From positions 13,521,001 through 13,585,000 of the forward strand of contig NC_135254.1 of the NCBI RefSeq assembly GCF_964204865.1: a DNA stretch of 64,000 nucleotides. The letters run 5' to 3'. This stretch comes from Styela clava (taxonomy: Eukaryota > Chordata > Ascidiacea > Stolidobranchia > Styelidae). The notes beneath the pieces were generated by a model, which was given only the letters and a program-made list of their open reading frames with translations, was not told the DNA's origin and ran no database searches. The translations under genes and the position numbers were made by a program. Within the stretch, counting starts at the first letter, position 1; the number at the start of each line of letters is the position of its first letter. Below are positions 38,701 through 50,700 of the stretch, piece after piece.

Positions 38701-41700
38701 AGAATTTCCTAATAAGAGTGTGATTTTAAATTTTCATTGAAATTTTCATAGCCTTCTCTAAAGTTAGAATATTTTCAATAAATCAAGTGAAATAGATTTT
38801 TGCTATTATTTGAATACTGATCTTATCTGAAAACAATCATTTTTTTGGCTGTTTTAATAATTTGCAAAAATTGTTTTCAGGTTACAAAGCTGTTCAAGGT
38901 AATCCGCAAGTGCTTGTTGGTCCAAACGGGGAAATGTTACAACTGATATCTGCTATGCCAGTGACAAGTCAGCCTGTAGCTGCCGTACCTCAAGTATCTC
39001 AGGCTGCTCCTTTGCAAAGCCAAAATTGGACTCGGGGATCTGATAGTTTTGCCGACGGACAAAGTAAAAAGTCAACTGAAATAAAAAAGTGAGTCTTATG
39101 TTTTTTTCATTTATATATTAATAAATTATTGTGAATCATCAGGAAATTCTAATCTAAAATACTTTTCTTTCATTGTTAAAGGGATTCGTTTGACAACTAT
39201 AAAAAGTGTAAAATGTCGTTTTCCAGAAAATTTTCAAGTTATTCCTACCAGAATAAATGGCATGATAAAAAATTAGCACTGATCATTTATAATTTTATGG
39301 GATTGGATTTCATATTTATTTTCCCTAATTGACAAATAGAGTAAGAATAATATGCTGTTTAGGAAACGGTTCAATCTGGTATAATCAATTTGAAATATTG
39401 TGGGTTTTTGCCTGTATTATTAATTAATATATTTCTTTCGACCCATTTCAGCGAAATCGAAATATTTTGAGATACCACATATTATGTTCCCCAATAATCA
39501 TTAACATTTCAACATTATTCAGGTTTTATTCAATTTTGTCTGCAATGGATGAAAATGTTGATCATATCTATAAAATACTAAAAATGTGCAAATTTTTTTG
39601 AAATATTATGTTGGTAATTTATGGATATGTGTTTGATCAAATCAATTACCGGTATTGAGTTACCATACATGGAGGTAAGATATTGAAAAGGTGGGATGTG
39701 AAATGTGACAAGTGGGCCATCTGTGGTCTAAATTTGTTTTTTTTCATATAAATGAATTTTTTTACAATTTGTCTAAAGTTAAATCGATGTATTGTACTCG
39801 AAACGATGTTATGCGCATATGCATTATAGATCCGGCCTGAAATAATTCATAGAAAACCACATTTTCATCTTGGCGCTCGAGTAATCAATAGAAAACTCCC
39901 AATGATTTTGTAATATTTACTTCCATAGGAAAGATCAATCTAGTAGTTCTGAAGAAGAAGAAGATATTGGTTTGCGTCCTCCAAGGATGAGAACAATCAG
40001 TGCTGGAAGTGACAAGTAAGTCTGCCAATTCAAAATTGAATCATTTTTGAGGATAAGTTACAGCTCCTTTGTGAAGAAAATTTTGTTATAGACTGATTTC
40101 AAGTATGAAACAGCTATTGTTCTGCTTTTTTGTTTTTTTAGAATAGAATAACACTTTTTTTGATATTTGTTGTAAGAAACAGGTGCAAATAGCTTAATAC
40201 GAGGACAACAGAAATAATTCAGTATTTATATTTGTCAAAAAGTGAAATAGTTTTCGTAAAATTGGCTCGTTACATCCTTTTGGCACCATACAATTTCAAC
40301 TTGTCTTGAAGTTGACTGCATAATTTCCAATTAAAAAAATTAATATTTGAGCAGAAAATCCAAAAAGAAGAGTAAATCTTCTCGATCTGTGAGTCGTGAA
40401 AATGACGATGTTGATGATGATGAAAATACTGGAAAACGTAAGAAAGAGATGAAAAAGAAGAAGAAAAAGAACAAGAAGAAGAAAGAAGAGATTGATGAAG
40501 ACGATTCACAAACTTCTAAGAAAAAGAAGAAAAAAGAAAAGAAACAAAAAGTAAACATTTTAAATTCTAATATATATATATTAGATTTACTGACTTAATA
40601 TTTACTGATATATATATATCTAGGAGAAATTTGATTCTACATCGTTGGAAAATATGAGACTTACGTCCAAAAAAGATTTGAAAGGATTCCGGGAAGTGGA
40701 TAAGAAAAAATCAAAGAAAGATGATCTTACTAGGTGAGCTCAAGATAAAATTTCTTATCCAATTGTTCCAGTTTTCAGTTCCCCTATTGGAAATGTTTTT
40801 GGTATTTTAGATTGTTAGGGAAAGAATGCGTGTCAAATTGGGGAAATACAATGTAAGAAGAATTACATTGAATATGCAGTGTCATATCTCAAAAGTTATA
40901 TTCAAGAATTGCTTCCATATTTTATAATGTTGCTCCAGTACAACAGGTCACATAGGTATTCATAGCCTCTTGCATTATGGGAGGTCGCTCGTCTTTGCAA
41001 ACTTGCCTAATTTACTTATCACAACCCTGTATTACATGGTCAACCTACAACAACAAATTTTGACATGATTGATATAGTTTAATTATTAAGCCATCAAGCC
41101 TGCTTTATAGTTTTTAGTCGTAGATTCTGTTCAAAACTCAGATTTTGTAATATTAAGATACCAGGTAGGGAACTTCTTCTCCTCAGTTTTATTAAGCATC
41201 AGACTTCTTTGTAATTGCTATTTCCCCCAAAATGCTATATATAGTTTTATATACCATGAGTAACCACGTATTTATACATTGTCACTTCAAACTAGACTCT
41301 GCACAAGCAGTCACTGCTAGGTAGCAGCTACTGAGTTTGAAAGGATCATAATCTTCCGTGTTTGGTATTACCCACCCAATTTATTATTAGGACTGGGCTT
41401 TTCGATTCAAATCAATTTTACTATTCGAATCGGTTCAGACAACAAAAGTTTTGAATTTCCGCCATCGTGTCATCTATTTGGCCGCCAAAGGGTATTCCAT
41501 CAATTTTTTTTTGATATTCTGACATATGACTCTCCTTTTTAGTGAGTTATTTACATTTTGCATTACATTTTTCCAGTAATTTTTGTGCCTGGAGGACCCA
41601 TCACGATTAAAAGTCACATACAATTGAATATCCTTCAAGTATTCATCTTTCGATTCGTTACAAAAAAAAATTCAATTCGATTCTGAAATCATCAGTATTT

Positions 41701-44700
41701 AAAAATGCCCAGTCCCATTCATTACACTCAGGTTGAGGTGGTCGGCACAGGATTTTAACCTGCGATTAGTCTAATTCAGTAATTTTGAATGACATGTTTT
41801 TGTTATGACATTTTCAGAACCATTGCTGAAGATTCACCTTTATCACACATTCGTGCTATGGTTCCACGCCGCAAGGGAGAAGCGGCAGATCTCTTGTTGA
41901 ATCATGTTGATTTTAAAGCTCGATCGAAGTCTAGCCTTGCTACTTCAACTTCTTATGAGGAAAGATTCGTTTCACTTTTTGGATCTGGTGAGATCGAACC
42001 AGCACCTGTAGTGGAGGATGAAGAACCAAGAGTTGATATTACGAAAAAATCTGTTCGAAAATTCAAAGTTCATGTAAAAGGTTAGATGACTATAATGAAA
42101 ATATTAATAGTGAAAAACAGGGCTACCAAACTGTTTTACTAAAGATCTGTTTACAAAACTTCATATGAATTTTTCAACGGAATATGCCAAAGGTATCTAA
42201 TGATCTTATGCGGGAAAAATTCCATTTTTTCTTTCTCATTCATTAAATCTGGGTTTCATGGCGTGGAAGGCATTTCATTCAAGGGAGTCATCATGTCAAT
42301 AATATATATTTTTTACTGGTACAAGAGATATATCTGAGCCTGCATTATTAAAACTTAGTCCTCCGAACCATTTGGCCTATTTAAATTTGATTTGATCATT
42401 TCAATTTGTGTTACAGGGCCAAGAACTGTTGTTCACATGACAAAGATACGTTTGTCTGATCGCTTGAAACAGAAAGTAGGAGGTGATGAGAAGGAGGATG
42501 AAGGCATGGATGACAAGAATGAAAAGTCTCCGCAAAAGGTAAAATTCTGAGGAATAAAGTGAATACTTTTTTTATTAGCGATAATGATATGAAATATTGT
42601 AAATAGAAAAACAAATACTTAAATATGCTGATCTTGATTAAGGGCTCGTTCGAATAGCCGCCCGTGTGAACAGAACATAAAAATAAATAAGGGCCGGTGC
42701 TTGAATACCCGCCCGATGTAAAAGCTGATTTTTCAGTGGTAGCGAACAATAGAAAAAAAGGAGCGCTTTCGTCACAACGCTGTAGAATTTTAAGCGCTGG
42801 TGGATAACACTCACGCCTTAGGCGTTCAATCACAGAACAGATAGCATTGATTATGTAACCCCGTGGTTCTCAAACTGGGTGTCACGACCAGGCGCGCAGC
42901 CAGGATTTTCAAAAGGGGGGGGTTTCATAATCATAAATTCCCATTGCGGTCTGTAACAGTCTTCGCATTACGCGCTCGTTAAAGGGACGTCTTTTCAGCA
43001 TATAATGATTATTCTTGTTGCATGAAATATTCAATCTCTGACAACTACAAAATTCTAAAATGTCTTTATATATTAGTTTAATTGCGTCCAACGTAACTCG
43101 CGGTTGCCTCTTCTTACGTCAAAATTAAAACATTAGTTCTCTGAAATGCCACGGCGATCGGTGGACATAAAAATATGAGATAAACGGTGTATAAATTTAA
43201 TTTTAATACGTATTTTTGGAATCTTGCCAACTCGTTATCGCCGTTCGAAAAATCTCAATAACTGATATAAAATCCCAAAAAGTACAATTTTATTTCGTAT
43301 AATGAAAATGCATATGAAGTATATCGTTAAATCAAAAATACATATTCATCGCCGCTTGTTAAAAGAGCCGACGTTTACAACGAAAAATGATTTTTCTGTT
43401 GTGCAAAGTAATCAATTCGTGACCGATAAGGGCATATTTAAAATGTCTTGCTTTATTAATTTAATTGTCTTCAATTTAACGAGCGTTTGCGTCGACAAAA
43501 CAAAACAAAATTTTTTACAATTCACAATTTTAAAATACCTTGGCCATTTGCCGACATAAAAATAAAAATTTGTGGTGACTGCCCGTCGCCTATCATATAT
43601 TGTTTTGATCCGTATTTTTTCTATTTTGCAAATTCGACAAATTTGAGATGTGCTTGTAACATTGAATCCGTTCAATCGCAATGCTGACACTCCGATTATT
43701 TTTAAAGATAAAACCTCCTGAAAAATCCGCAAATCTGCTGTAAATTCTCATGGAGTAAAATTTATTTCAGTACAATAAAAATTGATGGATATACTTCGGA
43801 TTAATTATCTTATATATCATCACGAACTGGGAAAAAAATCGCGTTTCCAACCTTGTTTAATGATAACACGAAAATTTTCTACGATAATTTTAAAGTAATG
43901 GATAAAAGGCAAATCCCACCCACAATTAACCGTGTTTCGATTTTAGTGACGGTATGTTCCTAAACGGCGACCAAACATAAGGTGCGCCGTAGGCACACGA
44001 ATTTTTGCGATTTTGCGACTAGAAAAGCGTTTTTAGACTGTCGCGGGACTCAACAAAACTTATATTGTTTACGGTTTTATTTTCAGTATTTTATAATGCC
44101 GCTTTTGAATCAAATTTAGATCGCGGTTTTACTCCTTCTTTTGTCTTTAGAACCTCGCCACCGATGAACATATAATAAATAACGCACGAATTCACAATTC
44201 CGTGCAAAGTACAAAAATAAAATAATTATCATGTTTATCGTGGCACAAATTTATGATTTAGAAAGAATAAAAACCGACGTAAGGGCGTTTACGGCCTAAA
44301 TAACACGCTGATGAAAACATGGGCGATTTTAGCAGAAGGCAATCACACGCTTTTTCAGTTTTCACATTTCCGTGCGGGTACAAAAATAAAATAATTATCA
44401 TTGTTCCCGCGGCACAAATTTGTGATTTAAAGAGATTAAACACCAATGTAAAGGGCGTTCACAGCAGTGTTCACTATTAGCGCACTTTTTTGCGAAAATT
44501 GCGAAGCACTTTCGCAACTTTTTTTAGGGACTGCGAAATAGCACTTTTTTCCGATTTTGAAGAGAAATAGCACTTTTTTCCGATTTTGAATGGAATAAAA
44601 ATTCAAAGTTAACAAATATTTTCGAGTATTAAGTTGACAAATAAGTAACATACTAGTACTTTTGTAACTCAATTCTGCATATCATAACGATATTTACCGG

Positions 44701-47700
44701 AATTCTAACCTATGAGATGCAGACATAGGAGATAAAGCTTTTGCATTAACGGCAAAATTCTTGTTTATAATATGATTATTATACAAGCACATGGATTCCG
44801 CTTCTCCCGGGGCGTTTCTTTGAACGAGAGTGGTCATGTGACTATCAATGATATCGATGAATTCAAAATGACTATAAAAAGTGTTAGTAACGTGTTATAG
44901 TCACTTTGGATGAATTGTGACCAAACTGCACGATTTTCAAATCAGACGAAACTTTTAGCAGCATGTCACAGATTTGCAAAATCAACAAATTCACAAAATA
45001 CCATTAAGTGCCATTTTATTGTAATCACAATGTTGAAAGGACGTGGCATTTTCCGGAATTTTGCGATATTTACACAACTATTTCTCATTGATATGCGAGG
45101 AGGGGTGGGCAAAATTCAATATTTTTTTAAATCGAATATTTTTAAGGAGTACCGAATAAACGTGGTGGAAACATTAAAAATCGGCAACAAAGCCTTTTTA
45201 CTGGTTAATTCCGTTGTAATCGCTAATTGTTCTTGTCACCGATCGTTTTGGCGGCGATATCCAGGTTTTGGGTAATCTATATTCCCGCCCTCTCTTTTTT
45301 ACAAATATATATATGAATTCTTGTGGGTCGGCGGACATCGAAGTTTTATATTTCGTGTTTACCCGTTCGTTCACATGGCAACAAATTAACATTTGCGCTG
45401 GCTTTAATATTACCTATCAAGATTTGTAAATTTACTGTCCCAATTTTATGCGCATGGTAATATTATTGACCATACCGTGATGCATATATTTATTAAGACG
45501 ATAATTAACTTTCTCATGTATTTCTATGGTGATAAACTTCGCAAATCTGAAATTGTGCCAATCCTGAATGTTGATTTGAAATAGTGATTGAATAATTCGG
45601 CTATAAAGGCATTTCTGCGTGGTCATAAGACGAGATGACGTTAATGAACAGCACTTCTTTTACATGATATTTTACCTATGCGACTTAATGCTAAAAAGAT
45701 TGGGCTCGAGTGCTTTTTTTTTCGAGTGCTCGAGTGCCTAATAGAGGTCAGGCGCTAATTGTAACTAATTCCCTCAAGTTTCAACGTGTTTACAACAAAA
45801 CAATACCCCGGCGATAATTATAGCTAAAATGTTACGGAGCAATTCACAATTTTATTTATGGAATTTGCAAATTCACCAGTTTCTTGACATTTTGATAATG
45901 TCACGCCCTAATTATTAGTGCAAAAAATACTCCCCTTCTTCCGCGGCGGTTTGACGGGTTCTCTGTTCCATTCTTCAGAAAATTCTGACACGGGGGATAT
46001 AGAATACTGAATCGGAGGGTTGAATCCCTGTCCACTTACTGGTGATTTTCCGTTCTGAAATGCGTGAAACATTCTCTATTTTAAATTAAATGACGTTTCG
46101 CGGGCTAGAGTTCTCCCCGAAAATGATGTGTTCCAGACGTTAGTTAGAGGATAGATAAAACATTAAATTAATAATTTTCGTGATGCCCCGTTTTCGAAAA
46201 TACAAAGTTATATCGCGTTATGCGTTATGATACATTTGGAATGAAACATTATTTACGGTGAATTCAGATCACATTTTACTTTCCATGACACCCGGTATCC
46301 GAAAATACAGTTGTATCTCGAAAAATGTGTTTTGTTACATTTAAAATAAAACATTTTTGCGATTAATTTAGATCATATTTTTCTTTTCACGACACCCGTT
46401 TCCGAAAATACAAGGTTATATCGCGAAAATGTGTTTTGTTACATTTAAAATAAAACATTTTTGCGATTAATTTAGATCATATTTTACTTTTTAGGACACC
46501 CGTTTTCGAAAATACAAGGTTATATCGCAAAATGTGTTTTGTTACATTTAAAATAAAACATTTTTGCAATTAATTTAGATCAAATTTTACCTTTCACGGC
46601 AACCCGTTTCCGAAAATACAAAGTTATATCACAAAAAATGCGTTTTGTTACATTTATTTTGCATTCCCAATAAAATACATATTTTCCCTAATTAAGGTCG
46701 TCGATGAATCTGTTCCTGTCGTTCAAGCTCGACACACGTTTGGACGAGTGTGGGGCGGTTTTTTGATCGACGATAAATTAAAAAGTTGCCACCCGTTATT
46801 TGTATAACGATAATAACTGAAAATTAAGATTTTATAATAGAAGTGAATTTGTCTCAAGATGGTATTTTACGATTCCTGCCCACAGAAAATAAACACGCTG
46901 ACAGGCTTGGTTATAATTGTTATTCGTTTAATTTATTTTACACTATTAATAAACGCGCCACACCAATTGCGACCATATAAATTGCAGTCGCATCGGTATG
47001 GACTGTATGTTTTTGGCGCTCTCAAATTAATAATAATTTTCAACAACAATTTGTTTACAATTTTAACATCCCGCCGGCCATGTATGGTCGAATAAAATGT
47101 TCACATATTCGAAACATGACTTGGCCAAGGATGGAAGGGATCACTAAAGAGCTAATAGAAAGTACATACGCGAGGGTATGATATTAATATCGAGAATATT
47201 TGTGAGCATATCACAGGACGGAAATATTTTGCACCCGGCTGTTTGTTGGCAGAACAACGATACGCTAAAGTTAATTGATCGAATACAGGGAAGTATTTAT
47301 TTATCATCTCACTTGCGAACATCGAGGTTTTGACGGAATTGTACGATCATGTTGTCTTTCTTAAATAATAACTTTTTCAGTAAATGTTCATTTTACTTTT
47401 GCGTCTTTATTATATGTCTGGTTTTCATTTATTTTAAATTCGAAATTGTCCGAAATACTCCAACAGGTGTATAGGTACAATAATAATAGTACTTACCAAA
47501 GTACCTACCAGGGAAGTTTAATACACACGATGTGTAAAGGGCGTCCTAACTCCCGTTTATTAATTACAAATTTTTTTACATTCTGCTTAAAAAACAACGG
47601 CAGTCATCTCACGTAACTCTCGCGACCAAATCTTTTTTGTTTTGTATGGCATCGTCTTGGCGACGAATTTATTGCCGACTGAATTTTAATTGTGTTTTAG

Positions 47701-50700
47701 GTTAGTTATTTTCTGTTTGTTGGTTTCTAAACTTTACAAACTTGGGTAGCAATTACTATTAATGTGAGATTTGTGCATATGAACCATTGAATATCGCGAC
47801 TGGATGTCCGATATCTGAGAATGCGTAATTCTCTTTCAACATTAATTTTCAGGATATCAGCGTTCATGTGGTCGAATAAAAATTATTTATCAAATGGCTT
47901 GGTATTTCGAGACACTCTCAAAATTATTTGGGATCCATTATCATATCATTCGTTTATTTTTTATATTCATGTTTTTCTCAAAAATCACCCTCGTTATATT
48001 TAGTGTACCTTCGCAAAAGAAAACTCTTTGATGTCATCGTTCCTATTAGTGTAATTGAAATATATGGAAACCTCGCAAGTGGCGTTGTGATGCGAATATT
48101 TGATACTAGGTCAGCAGCATTACAAAGAGTGCTATTTATGAATGCTGAAAGTACATGACATTACTAAACATTTTGCCAATATATGATGTTTTCTGCCCGA
48201 TTTAAACTAACTCGCACGCAAACCAAGGCATGTGGACATTTAAAATTTACTTGTCTTTGGGTAAGCTCTGAAATAGTATAATATAAATGTAAATGAGAAA
48301 TTAGGTCACGCTAGCTCACGAAACGGGAAGATTTTCAAAGTGATCTTGTGTAATATTTCGGAGAAAAAAGTTTGAAAGGAAAGTAGGTCAACCTATCTCC
48401 TAAAACAGGGGAGTATCCTGCATAATATTTCGGAGGGAACGTAGGTTAACCTATCTTTTAAAACACCGGGTGGCGACTTTCAAAGTGGTTCAAAATCACA
48501 AATTAATAATTATCAGATTAGGTTTGGGGATGAATCGAAAAGTTGAATTACCAGCGCACCTAACCTTAATTAGTTGATTGCTATTTATATTGGGGGGGGG
48601 GGGATTATTTTGCACCGGATTTGTACAAACGATCCACCCTGTAACTAATATGGTTTCCAGCCGGCCTCGTGTCTGTTAGATGGAAGGAGTAACAAATGTG
48701 AAAGTCTTTGCTGTTTACGCGAGTAAGCAACTGACACCATGATACATTGCATGAAAGTTTTGTCCGTGACAGGTGTTAGCAGATGTCATTTCGTTGCCGA
48801 TGAATTCGCTTGTTTTAATTAAACATGAATTCGCTTAAAGGGAACTCGGTTAACGAAAAGGATTCTCTTTAATTCATAATATTAACCGGAGGAGCGCTTT
48901 TTCGAGTATCTATGCCGTTTTAAATGGGTTTTATGAAAGGCTAGGGCACCTAACTTGTTAAAATCGGCAAAAGCACTTTCGCACTTTTTTTTTGGACTGC
49001 GAAGCACTTTCGCACTCATAATTTGCTTAGAGTTAACACTGGTTCACAGCATAAAAATAACATGCCGCATTGATGAAAACGAACGGCGATTTTAGCAGAA
49101 GGCAATTGCACGTGTTATCGGCAACTTTTTCACTTTTCAGAAAATTCAAAAGGGGGGGATTTCGACCCCGAAAACCCCCCCCTGGCTGCGCCACTGGTCA
49201 CGACGCCCAAGTGCGCTGTTTTTCAATATTGATAGGGCGTCGCAAAACTTTTCTTCTTCTGCGGATTTGTACCTGCGGTGCGTAGAAAAAGTCAAAATTT
49301 CCGGTATTCTCGTCTAAATAATACTTGAGAACTGGAAATGACAATATATTTTGTGTATAATTTTACTTTAAAATTAACAAGCGCCTGTGCTTGAATAAGG
49401 GCCGGTTTGAATAGGGGACCGGTTAGTGAGTGTGGTTAAAAAAATATGGGCCCCGGCTACAAAACTATCAAATACGGTATTTATGAAGATGGTGTATGAT
49501 TTCGAAATGTTATGGGATGGTCTGCTGGATAGATGGAGTTCAACAGTAAAAATATGATATATGTGATTTTCTGTGAGGATTTTTATGGCCCAGTGTTTTT
49601 GTTTTACAGACCTTTTAAATGTATATATATATGAATATATATGACTTACTTATATTATGTCTGTATTTTTCTGAATTTCTGTATGCTGTTGTGAAATCTC
49701 TGTGTCAAAGATCAGAAATTTTTTTTCTAAGGGAATGTGAAAGTTCTATCATGCATGCGAACCAATATTACTTCTATTGAGGTTAAATTTTTTTTATATC
49801 TATTCTTCTTAAAGGCCTCTCTGAATGTATCAAATCTATCAAAAGCAAGCAAAGGTAGCAAATCACGATCAAGATCTCCATCACGTTCAAGTTCTGCATC
49901 TTCAGATTCTGGTGACCAATCAAAGTCTAGGCATAAAGGTCAAAAGTCAAGATCAAAATCTCGATCAAGGTCTCGTTCCTCTCGATCACGATCACGGTCA
50001 AGATCGAAGTCACTACCAGCTGCTTATAGCAGCGACAGGTTGGTCAATAATATATATTCTGAACATGCCATAAAATAGAATCTCGCTCAAATGTATGAAT
50101 AATGTATAAATACTAGATTGATTTTACAGCAATTTGGTTATTTCATTCTATATGCCTAGCATGATTTGTGTAAAATCAATTTATTAGTCTGCTTAGTTGC
50201 TGGAAAATTCACACAGAAACATTTCTTGCTATGTGAATGATAGGCTCAATATACATGAGGTTAATTTCTATAGTTCATTAGGTAAAATATTAGTTTTGGA
50301 GGCTTGTGGATATAATCCCTATTTCAAGATAATGATTATTTATTGGTACAAGGCTTGTCATAGGTTGTTCATTTTTTTTCCCAGTACTTTAGTACATCCT
50401 ATTGCAACTTAAGTATATACAAACCTTCTAGGACATAGGTATTAGAGGTGAATTTTTCTCTGTTGAACATAAAACATTCAATACATTTTATTGATCTGGC
50501 TAGTTGTTGCTTCTAAGCTTATTCAAGTTAATGCATGCACGATCGGTAAGATGCAAACAATTTTAAAACTAACTTGTTTATATTTTAGACGAGTGATTGC
50601 ACCAAGATATCGAAGTAACTCTAGGGTAAGTTTTTATGTTTTTCAATAACTGGGTTGCAAATTGACAGTTATTTAATTTTTTCATCAAGTTTTATTTTTT

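Larger units (their letters stand above)
42889..49196. mobile_element. Large composite hAT-like element in THRAP3-like intron 20
   Basis: It starts CAGGCGCGCAGCCAGGATTT and ends CCTGGCTGCGCCACTG. It is flanked by a perfect 8-bp duplication, gtcacgac, at 42881-42888 and 49197-49204. It contains a second hAT-like element (44465-49041), leaving 1.73 kb of its own sequence. No intact transposase is seen. It sits in turn inside a repeat whose ends read GGTTCTCAAACTGGG and TTGAGAACTGG. Confidence 0.88.

Noticed and set aside
42411..42833. A 140-codon minus-strand open frame
   Set aside because: It overlaps the real plus-strand exon 42417-42538 of the THRAP3-like gene and repeat DNA; it is a shadow.
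44910..45275. A 121-codon open frame inside the large hAT-like element
   Set aside because: No similarity to a transposase or other family, and composition like the surrounding AT-rich filler.
46180..46665. CRISPR-like array
   Set aside because: The units are contiguous tandem repeats without unique spacers, in an animal genome.
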